The notes under the pieces: model-generated
Told to the model about the DNA's origin: nothing
Databases searched by the model: none
The model's input: only the letters and a program-made list of their open reading frames with translations
Made by a program: the position numbers and the translations under genes
DNA from: Falsirhodobacter algicola
GTDB lineage: Bacteria > Pseudomonadota > Alphaproteobacteria > Rhodobacterales > Rhodobacteraceae
Direction of reading: 5' to 3'
Assembly (NCBI RefSeq): GCF_018279165.1
Contig: NZ_CP047294.1
Span: forward strand, 1-44,911
DNA length: 44,911 nucleotides
Shown here: piece after piece, positions 24,886 to 31,150 of the stretch
How positions within the stretch are numbered: the first letter of the stretch is position 1
Layout of the letters: each line of letters opens with the position of its first letter

Positions 24886-25926
24886 TTAGCCCTTGTCCCG
24901 GCTATCCGTCCAGCGGTCATGGAGCAGGCGCAGGATTTCGTCCACGTTATCCTCAAACCACTGTCCGAACTGAGGCTGATGCCGTAATGAGACATTCAGC
25001 GAAATGCTTCGACCTGTCTTCTTCAGCGTGCCGATATGACGCCCCGAAAGCGCGAGAGGCCTCGAAGCTGGGAGGGCAGTTCCTGCCGTTGTGCCCGCGG
25101 TCACAGCGGCAGGAACGTCGGGTGGGGCAGAGCCAGCCTGGACTGAATGTTTAATAATTTCCTTTGCTTGACGGTAAATTCCATCGAAACGATCCGACCC
25201 GGTGCTGTCGGGCGAGCGATCGGGACCGGGGATCAGGGCGCGCAAGTCGATGCCGTCGTCGCGCGCCATTTGCGCGAGCTCCGTCCAAAGCCGGCGACCT
25301 ATGTCCGGCGCAGCTCCAATATGCAGGATCACCTCGAGAGGCACGTTGTCGACGACCGTCGACATCTTTGAGATGGCGGTGCGGTCGATGCCGAGAGCGT
25401 CTTGAATAATCTGAGAGTCATATCCAGCGGATTTCAGCTCGCGGACAAAGAGCGCCTTCTCGATGTAGGACGGGTCGACCCTGAGACTGTTCTCCTGACC
25501 TTGCGCAAGGATGGCGGCATCTTCGGCGAGATGCCGGACGATCGCCTTCACACGAGCCGTCGGACCGATCTTCCGAATAGCCGCGAGACGGCGACGGCCA
25601 TAGACAATGATGAAGCGGTTCATGCTGTCGGGGTGGGGCCGAACGAGTATGGGCACCTGCTGCCCATGCGTCCTGATGCTTTCGGAGAGCCGAGCGATCT
25701 CGCCAGGATCGAGTTCGATCCGGTCCTGAACACCGGAATCAATGATCAATGCTGGGTCCAGTTCTTGGATGCCGCTCTCGCTCATGTCCCGCAGGCTGCT
25801 TCCGAGGGTTTCCAGTGCGGGCGCACCATGCCTGCGGGCTGGTGCGCCAAGCGCAGGATCCTGAAGCGTTGTAGCAGGCGAAGCCTGATGAGTAAGGGCC
25901 GTCTCGAAGATGTTCTTCCGTCCCAT
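24886..25926 (-). CDS. repB: Plasmid partition protein RepB (ParB family)
   Basis: 346 residues from the ATG at 25926, which shares its A with the repA stop (TGATG) and has AAGGA just upstream; an in-frame GTG at 25941 is the alternative. ParB features: the RIELDPGEIARLSESIRTHG box with GQQVPILVRPHPDS, and IVYGRRRLAAIRKIGPTARV. The HTH is DSQIIQDALGIDRTAISKMS, and the C-terminal dimer region ends WFEDNVDEILRLLHDRW. It binds parS and works with RepA in segregation. A 19-bp candidate parS lies inside this gene. Confidence 0.93.
   Translation of the reverse strand: MGRKNIFETALTHQASPATTLQDPALGAPARRHGAPALETLGSSLRDMSESGIQELDPALIIDSGVQDRIELDPGEIARLSESIRTHGQQVPILVRPHPDSMNRFIIVYGRRRLAAIRKIGPTARVKAIVRHLAEDAAILAQGQENSLRVDPSYIEKALFVRELKSAGYDSQIIQDALGIDRTAISKMSTVVDNVPLEVILHIGAAPDIGRRLWTELAQMARDDGIDLRALIPGPDRSPDSTGSDRFDGIYRQAKEIIKHSVQAGSAPPDVPAAVTAGTTAGTALPASRPLALSGRHIGTLKKTGRSISLNVSLRHQPQFGQWFEDNVDEILRLLHDRWTDSRDKG
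25088..25106. repeat. Candidate parS (RepB-binding) site, copy 2, inside repB
   Basis: Exact second copy of GTTGTGCCCGCGGTCACAG, here in the codons of the RepB linker (around PAAVTAGTTAG). Flanks differ from copy 1, so the identity is limited to the palindromic element. That favours a binding site over a duplicated gene fragment. Confidence 0.6.
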
Positions 25927-27134
25927 CAGGTCCTTCCCCACGACCGCTGGATGAGGCTTTCGATCTCATCCGATACGGCATTGCAGCTCTGCACGGCACG
26001 TTCGATGGTCTTCTTCACGAATTTGCCGGGGTCGACCTCGTAGACCGTCTGTTGGGTCATTCCCGCGTCACTGATTGCCGTCGATTTGAGCATCGGTTCC
26101 GTCAGGACTTCGTCTTCGAGGATGGCCCGGAGGTAAGCGGCCATCTGTGTCTGAGGCCCGTCGGAGGGCTCGTATCGCGTGAGAAGAAACTTCACGAAGT
26201 TCCAGCTGATGGGCTCAGGCCGGTTCGTGTGATGCTGGATCGTTCTGAACAAATCGCCCGCAAGACTGAGGAACTGCGACATGGAGGCGATGTCGAGCAT
26301 GCTGGGCACCACCGTCACGATAAGCGCGGATGAGGCCGCGAGGGCTGTCAGCGTGGTGAAGCCAAGCTGCGGAGGGCAGTCGATGATCACCAGATCATAG
26401 TTCGCCTCCACCCTTCCGAGTTGGATTGTCAGGCGTTCCGCGAAGGTCGGTGAAATCCTCTGGCCAAGCGCGTAGGCGGTATTGGTCTCGTATTCGGATA
26501 GGACCAGACCCGCCGGCACGAGGTCCAGATTGTGGAAGTAGGTCTTTTTGATGATATGTTCGATGCCCACCTGATCTTGGTCGTAGCGAAGGCAATCGTA
26601 GAGAGTGCCCTTGTCCTGGAACTCAATTTCCGGGCGGTAGCCGAACATGGTAGTCGCGGACGCTTGGGCGTCGGCGTCGACCAGAAGCACCCTATAGCCG
26701 CGTAGCGCGAGCCTCTGTGCGACGTGGCAGCTGGAGGTCGATTTCCCCGAACCGCCTTTGAAATTGACAAAGCTGAGCACCTGAAGAGCGTCCCCGGCCT
26801 GCCGTCCCGGCCGATAGGAGAGGACATTCTTACCGGTCGTATACATGCGGTCCCGAATCTGATCGATCTTCTCGGCGGAAAACCAGCGATGCCCGCGGGC
26901 ATCCGTCACAGGCTGAGGAAAATCAGGGTCGTCCGCTAGCCGCGTGTTAAGGTTCGATATGGAGATACCCGTCAGCTCCGAGACCTCGCGTGCAGAGAAT
27001 AGCCTGAGCATCTTCCGCTCTTCCGGCCGGAACGCATTCTTCATCTGGCGATCCAGCGAGTGCGCCAAGCTCTCGGCGAACTGTGAGATTCGGTCAGAGT
27101 TGAAACTCCGTTCCAAAAGACTCATCTCGTTCAT
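25926..27134 (-). CDS. repA: Plasmid partition ATPase RepA (ParA family)
   Basis: 402 residues from the ATG at 27134, with TGAGGCAG upstream; the frame stays open to a TTG at 27158. The N-terminal HTH (LFSAREVSELTGISISNLNT) gives operon autorepression. The deviant Walker A is FVNFKGGSGKSTSSCH, then VLLVDADAQASATTMFGYRP, and Walker B-like LVIIDCPPQLGFTTLTALAA. RepA drives segregation with RepB at parS and represses the operon from its own promoter. First gene of repABC, translationally coupled to repB. Confidence 0.94.
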   Translation of the reverse strand: MNEMSLLERSFNSDRISQFAESLAHSLDRQMKNAFRPEERKMLRLFSAREVSELTGISISNLNTRLADDPDFPQPVTDARGHRWFSAEKIDQIRDRMYTTGKNVLSYRPGRQAGDALQVLSFVNFKGGSGKSTSSCHVAQRLALRGYRVLLVDADAQASATTMFGYRPEIEFQDKGTLYDCLRYDQDQVGIEHIIKKTYFHNLDLVPAGLVLSEYETNTAYALGQRISPTFAERLTIQLGRVEANYDLVIIDCPPQLGFTTLTALAASSALIVTVVPSMLDIASMSQFLSLAGDLFRTIQHHTNRPEPISWNFVKFLLTRYEPSDGPQTQMAAYLRAILEDEVLTEPMLKSTAISDAGMTQQTVYEVDPGKFVKKTIERAVQSCNAVSDEIESLIQRSWGRT

Positions 27135-27168
27135 CACTGCCTCATACACGACCCTCAAAGGGCTCTTT

Positions 27169-27242
27169 GCTTATCTTGTATGCCTCTGGCGCGTTCCGAT
27201 GGCAATAGCCATACAAGACTGTCAAAGGCAATCAAGATAAGC
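27169..27242. promoter_or_regulatory. Nested inverted repeats upstream of repA
   Basis: GCTTATCTTG (27169-27178) is the exact reverse complement of CAAGATAAGC (27233-27242). Overlapping it, CTTGTATG (27175-27182) pairs with CATACAAG (27210-27217). All lie 35-110 bp upstream of the repA ATG, where the repABC promoter and the RepA operator belong. The rest of the spacer to 27489 shows no gene. Confidence 0.55.
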
Positions 27243-27489
27243 GTTGCCATGCATCAGCCATTTCGGCAACTGTTTTATTTGTTGGAAGGGGCGGAAACCT
27301 CCGATAGAGGGGCGTCATGTTGCCTCGGTAGCCCAATCGTTGGCAGATTACCGTGCCTTGATCGCATATCGTCGCAGGATTGCGGGCTGGCCGGGGCGGC
27401 GGCCTGATTGGCGCGCCTTTAGCGCGTAGAGGCCACGCTGGAAGGCGCGCCGATCTGGGCGATGCAGGTCACGTCACCGATGTCGATCC

Positions 27490-27990
27490 TCAGGTTTTCA
27501 GTTCCAGCGTCGAGGTGCAGACGGCGGTGGCGGCCGGGATGGCAGATGTCGAGTCATACGTTTCCAGATATGACCGCATAGTCTCGCGGTCGTTGGCACT
27601 GACCGTCAGCAGCGGGTCAGGTCCGTCGTAGTCCCAGAGATTGGTGAGGTGGATGAACTTGGAACTGTATTCGTAGGCGACGCTGACCCAGGAGTGGTTG
27701 TTCGCGGCATACTGCTTGAACTCGACGTCCTTAATCGGGACGATCTTGTTCTTCGCGGTGATCTGCGTCCAACGCTCGCCTGTCAGCGCCTCGCGGCACA
27801 GGCCGTCCCGGTCAGCGAGCGGGACGCTGAAGGCCAGGTAGTCGACGCGCATCAGGCTATCGATTTCTTGGCGGATGATCCCCGCGCAGGCGCCATAGAG
27901 GCCCGCCGCGTAAAGCATGTCGAAAGCCTGTCCATGCTCGCGAGTGCGCTTCTCAACGAGGCGCATGTAGGCTCGAAGGTTTTCAGGCAT
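27490..27990 (-). CDS. Hypothetical helical protein, partner of the Abi gene
   Basis: 166 residues, ATG at 27990, twelve bases after the stop of the Abi-type gene, so co-transcribed. The segment MLYAAGLYGACAGIIRQEID, then SLMRVDYLAFSVP resembles the first helices of HEPN-like proteins, and HSWVSVAYEYSSKFIHLTNL resembles their last helix. A clear R-x4-6-H motif is not seen. It could be an antitoxin-like partner or sensor of the neighbouring HEPN protein. No family name is assigned. Confidence 0.55.
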   Translation of the reverse strand: MPENLRAYMRLVEKRTREHGQAFDMLYAAGLYGACAGIIRQEIDSLMRVDYLAFSVPLADRDGLCREALTGERWTQITAKNKIVPIKDVEFKQYAANNHSWVSVAYEYSSKFIHLTNLWDYDGPDPLLTVSANDRETMRSYLETYDSTSAIPAATAVCTSTLELKT

Positions 27991-28002
27991 GCCTAGCCGT
28001 CC

Positions 28003-28824
28003 TCAGATCGCATCAGCGCGACGCAGCAGCCATGCCGACAGCACCATCCCGCTCGAAGCGATCATGCTCGCGTCGTCAGCCGACAGCTCCTCTTCGGTTC
28101 CCACGACGCGGCCATGGCCTGTTCCCGCAAGGTTTCGGAGTTCGTTAGCCGCGATGATGATCTCCTTTGCGCCGTAGACGATCGAGCGGATCTTCTTCTC
28201 AACTTCGCTGGCGGGAGCGCCCTTGGGTGCCATTCCCAATTCGGTGAGGCACCTATTCATCAGGGCAGGAAAGTCGAGCTTCTCCACGCCTGTCACGCCG
28301 CGCTTATCGAGGATCGACCGCATGGCGGCTTCGAGAAGATCTTTCGTCGCCCCAATAGCGGCTTTGGGATCGTGCGGCAGCGTCCCTTCAACTCGTGCGG
28401 CATACGAACCTAGGTCGATCATGTCGCGGGCAGCATCGACCGTGCCCAAGCTGTGCGACAGCGCCGAGACCAGCGGATCTTGCTGGCCGTGCCAGGCGAC
28501 AAGGAGATCGTCGGACAGTTCCTTTTGAACCCTCGGGATCTCAAAGAGGACCATGAGCGCCGGGACGTTTTGGCGGCAGAGATGATCGATGAGGTTGATA
28601 ACGTGCCCCTCGTAGTCATGGTCTCCCCAGTCGCAGCTACGGAGGAACCGGGGGTGATCCGAGATCTCCCTGTCCAGACCGAAACGAATGGCGAACTTCT
28701 TCCAGTTGCTGCTGCCATAGGCCTTCGCGACGATCTCAGCCAATTCGACCTTAAACCTACCAAGGGTCGCGGGGTCGTCTGTGATTCCCTCGGGCAGCTC
28801 AGGCTTACGCTTAATCTTCGGCAT
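28003..28824 (-). CDS. Abortive-infection family protein with C-terminal HEPN (Abi_C-type) domain
   Basis: 273 residues. The ATG at 28824 has GGGAG eight bases upstream; the frame extends further but only through SRAP pseudogene debris. The N-terminal 100 residues (LAEIVAKAYGSSNWKKFAIR, then HDYEGHVINLIDHLCRQNVP) look like an effector-associated/DED-like adaptor domain. The C-terminal half (GSYAARVEGTLPHDPKAAIG, ATKDLLEAAMRSILDKRG) ends with ELRNLAGTGHGRVVG. This carries the R-x6-H RNase motif of Abi_C HEPN proteins. The expected role is RNA cleavage and growth arrest on phage attack. Downstream partner at 27490. Confidence 0.78.
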   Translation of the reverse strand: MPKIKRKPELPEGITDDPATLGRFKVELAEIVAKAYGSSNWKKFAIRFGLDREISDHPRFLRSCDWGDHDYEGHVINLIDHLCRQNVPALMVLFEIPRVQKELSDDLLVAWHGQQDPLVSALSHSLGTVDAARDMIDLGSYAARVEGTLPHDPKAAIGATKDLLEAAMRSILDKRGVTGVEKLDFPALMNRCLTELGMAPKGAPASEVEKKIRSIVYGAKEIIIAANELRNLAGTGHGRVVGTEEELSADDASMIASSGMVLSAWLLRRADAI

Positions 28825-28855
28825 CGGATGCTCCCACTGGCGCATCGAAGAACTA

Positions 28856-29170
28856 GGGCATTGCGCCTCAGGAAAAAAGGGCGCGATCGCCCGCTGGTAA
28901 TCTAACGACACCAAGACCGCGGCCGCCACCACTCTGCACCGCTCCCGCACGCCGGTATCGAGCGCGTCCGGCGCCTTTAGGAACTGTGGCGGCGTCGGCA
29001 TGCCCCAGTTGAGATGGGCTCCCGGGTGGGGCCGATGATGCGGATTCCGAAGCACTACGATTGGGATAGACATCCAGTGACGGCTCAAGGTTGCCAAGAC
29101 TGTCGGACATCACCCCGACGATATCGCGGATCGCTTGTTGGTTCGTCGTCAGATTATACAGGTTGCACAT
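28856..29170 (-). pseudogene. SRAP/YedK-type (HMCES) gene, decayed
   Basis: Starts MCNLYNLTTNQQAIRDI (ATG 29170), with the Cys2 that crosslinks abasic DNA, then GNLEPSLDVYPN. The frame then shifts, and LNWGMPTPPQFLKAPDA continues in a different one. Beyond that only a degenerate echo remains (WWRP…, then PFFPEA) before the Abi gene. At least two frameshifts and loss of the C-terminal half make it non-functional. It is divergent from imuA, with an SOS box between, as expected for an SOS-response-associated peptidase. Confidence 0.75.
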
Positions 29171-29266
29171 GAGCTTGGCTCCTTCGTCCGCGATCTTCCC
29201 GAAGATATGGCTCGGTTCACGCCTATCACAAATAGCGCGCGGGTCATTGACGCATCGCCCACATAG

Positions 29267-29281
29267 GAACAAAGGATGAAC
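29267..29281. promoter_or_regulatory. LexA (SOS) box
   Basis: GAACAAAGGATGAAC matches the alphaproteobacterial LexA consensus GAAC-N7-GAAC (GTTC-N7-GTTC on the other strand). It lies 43 bp upstream of the imuA ATG and 97 bp from the divergent SRAP start, so it would control both. ImuAB-DnaE2 operons are classically LexA regulated. Confidence 0.82.
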
Positions 29282-29323
29282 AAATAATATTGAGTCCCGT
29301 CCGAACAGGAGCCCGACACTGCC

Positions 29324-29467
29324 ATGTCCGCGCCTTTCTCCGATCCGGCCCTTGCCACGCTGCGCCATCGGATCGCAGCGATCGAGGGCGGCCATGGCCC
29401 GCCATTGGCGGTGCTGCCGTTTGGCGTGTCCGAACTGGACCGTCGTCTGACCAAGGGCGGGCTCGCG
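29324..29467 (+). pseudogene. imuA: imuA, 5' part (interrupted)
   Basis: ATG at 29324 gives SAPFSDPALATLRHRIAAIE, then HGPPLAVLPFGVSELDRRL and TKGGLA, the N-terminus of ImuA. After the GCG at 29465-29467 the frame enters foreign DNA and stops at TAG (29471-29473). Deleting 29468-30538 restores …GGLALGCLHEVAGG in frame, the normal ImuA sequence. The gene is therefore intact except for the insertion. Confidence 0.88.
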
Positions 29468-29513
29468 TGTTAGATGCCAGGCAAAACCGACTTTTCCGTC
29501 AGATCACTGACCC
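29468..29513. repeat. Left terminal repeats of the insert
   Basis: The terminal repeat runs 29468-29497 (TGTTAGATGCCAGGC…). A second, partial copy lies at 29497-29513 (CGTCAGATCACTGACCC). They pair with the right-end repeats in inverted orientation. Confidence 0.6.
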
Positions 29514-29646
29514 AAATCGCGTGCAGTAAAGTAAAACGGCCATTCGTGCCTAGCGAGACGAACGGCCGAAAAGAGCCCGAAGCCGACATTCAGAACCTTG
29601 TCATAAAGGGAAGGTATGTGGAGGTTTTAGTCTGAAGGATTATGCT

Positions 29647-30330
29647 GTGAAATCGCCGGTGCTGTTCGATCTTGATGAGACGCTGTTAAGCAGGGCAGCA
29701 TCCGTTCGTATCTTTGTCGAGCAACAATTCTCGGGAAAAGACCTCGGGCGCTTTACCAGTCTGGACACACTTTGCGACCGATTCATGATGCTGGATGCCA
29801 GAGGGACCGTATCAAAAAGCGTAGTCTACAAGATCATCACGCAAGAGATGGGGCTTGGGTGCACCGATTGCGGACGGGCGCTTTTTGATGAATACGAGGC
29901 TAACGCTTGGAGGCATGCATTCGCCTTCGATGGGATGCGCGAGTTATTGTTGTGGCTGCGCGGCGATGGCCGGAAAATCGGGATAGTCAGCAACGGTCAG
30001 ACGCATATTCAATTGCGGAGCCTGCTCGCACTGAACCTTGATCGGCTGGTCGATACCTACCTGATTTCGGAAGCCGAAGCTTGTCGGAAGCCTGAGCCAG
30101 AGATATTTCGGCGCGCGGCACAGAGGTTGGCTGCCGCACCGCAGGACTGCATTTTCGTCGGTGACTCTCCTCATGCCGACATGGCCGGAGCGCGCGCAGT
30201 TCAGATGAGGACCGTTTGGTTTCAGAACGCTTTGCCGTGGCCCGACGATTTCGACTGGCGGCCGGACGCGATAGTTTCGTCTTTGGGCGATGTACGCGGG
30301 GTCGTCGAGAATCTGGATGGTGGAGCGTGA
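29647..30330 (+). CDS. HAD-superfamily phosphatase, cargo of the insert
   Basis: 227 residues, GTG at 29647 after GAAGGA. All four HAD motifs are present: VLFDLDETLLS (nucleophile and acid Asp), KIGIVSNGQTH, the lysine in EACRKPEPEIFRRAA, and DCIFVGDSPHADMAGARAV. A helical cap lies between motifs I and II (about residues 15-90). It should be a small-molecule phosphatase of the YjjG/haloacid-dehalogenase-like group; the substrate is unknown. It is the only gene within the insert and has its own start signal. Confidence 0.88.
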   Translation: MKSPVLFDLDETLLSRAASVRIFVEQQFSGKDLGRFTSLDTLCDRFMMLDARGTVSKSVVYKIITQEMGLGCTDCGRALFDEYEANAWRHAFAFDGMRELLLWLRGDGRKIGIVSNGQTHIQLRSLLALNLDRLVDTYLISEAEACRKPEPEIFRRAAQRLAAAPQDCIFVGDSPHADMAGARAVQMRTVWFQNALPWPDDFDWRPDAIVSSLGDVRGVVENLDGGA

Positions 30331-30430
30331 TACTGCAACCTTCCATATCCAGCATCTAAGGATCGAGGTGGCGAATGCCGGCTTCTCCCGCACAGCCGAC
30401 CCTCGCGCATCCCGCAGCTAAAGTTCGGTT

Positions 30431-30533
30431 GGGTCAGAGATGCTTGGCATTCGGGTCGGAATTGCCCAACGCCGCCTACTGACAAGATTCAGGGAATTTG
30501 CTGGGAAGGGTCGGAAATGCGCGGCATTCGACA
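30431..30533. repeat. Right terminal and subterminal repeats of the insert
   Basis: GGGTCGGAAATGCGCGGCAT followed by TCGACA (30508-30533) is the right end. GGGTCAGAGATGCTTGGCAT followed by TCGGGT (30431-30456) is a subterminal copy matching at about 19 of 25 positions. Multiple ordered repeats near an end are the usual arrangement of transposase-binding sites in Tn7/Tn402-type elements. Confidence 0.7.
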
Positions 30534-30538
30534 TCGCG

Positions 30539-31150
30539 CTCGGTTGCCTGCACGAGGTGGCGGGCGGCGGCAATGGCGCGGTCGATGGTGCGGCGGCGGC
30601 CTGCTTTGCGGCGGGCATCGCGGCACGGCTGCCGGGGCAGGTGCTGTGGTGCGTGACGCAGGCCGATCTCTTTGCGCCGGGGTTGGAGCAGGCGGGCCTG
30701 CCCGCGACCCGCGTGATCCATGTCGAGGCGGGCGATGATACTGCGGTCCTTGCTTGCATGGAGGAAGGGCTGCGCCATGGCGGGCTGGCGGCCGTGGTGG
30801 CCGATGTGGCGCGGCTGTCGATGACGGCATCCCGCCGGCTGCATCTGGCGGCCAAGGGCTCGGGAACCACCGGCATCGCCTTGCGACGCTGGCGCCGGCA
30901 GGCGGAGGCCAGCGACTTCGGCCAACCGACGGCAGCGATGACGCGCTGGCGGGTTTCGGCGCTGCCTTCTGCACCGCTGCCGGTGCAGGGGGTGGGCCGC
31001 GCGCGTTGGATGGTGGAATTGCTCCGCGCGCGGGCGGGCGAGAGTTTCGATATCGAATTGGAGGCATGCGATGGCACGGGTCATCTCGGTCTTCCTGCCG
31101 ATGTGGCCGGTGGACCGGCTGCGACGGCAGGAAGACTCGCCTTCGGATAG
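30539..31150 (+). pseudogene. imuA: imuA, 3' part (interrupted)
   Basis: Continues ImuA from LGCLHEVAGGGNGAVDG through AACFAAGIAARLPGQVLWCV, TQADLFAPGLEQAGLP and ALRRWRRQAEASDFGQPTAA to its stop at 31150. This overlaps the imuB start by 80 bp, as is common in this operon. ImuA is the RecA-like adaptor of the ImuA-ImuB-DnaE2 mutasome. It has no native start here, so functional ImuA is unlikely unless the insert is excised. Confidence 0.87.

Larger units (their letters stand above)
29468..30533 (+). mobile_element. 1,066-bp transposon-like insert in imuA carrying a HAD phosphatase gene
   Basis: The insert is bounded by TCGCG direct repeats (29463-29467 and 30534-30538), a 5-bp target duplication. 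The ends are inverted: the left begins TGTTAGATGCCAGGC and the right, read inward, begins TGTCGAATGCCGCGC. About 21 of 30 positions match, with CCGAC and TTCC shared further in. TGT/ACA ends, 5-bp duplication and extra subterminal repeats are typical of the Tn7/Tn402/Tn552 superfamily. No transposase is encoded; the only gene is the HAD phosphatase at 29647. It is therefore a non-autonomous element that would need a transposase in trans. Confidence 0.75.

Noticed and set aside
27244-27429. 61-residue frame upstream of repA
   Set aside because: Lies in the repA upstream spacer, with no recognisable domain or start signal.
28825-29097. N-terminal extension of the Abi-type protein
   Set aside because: The extension is the shifted frame of the SRAP pseudogene (LNWGMPTPPQFLK); the ATG at 28824 has a good ribosome binding site.
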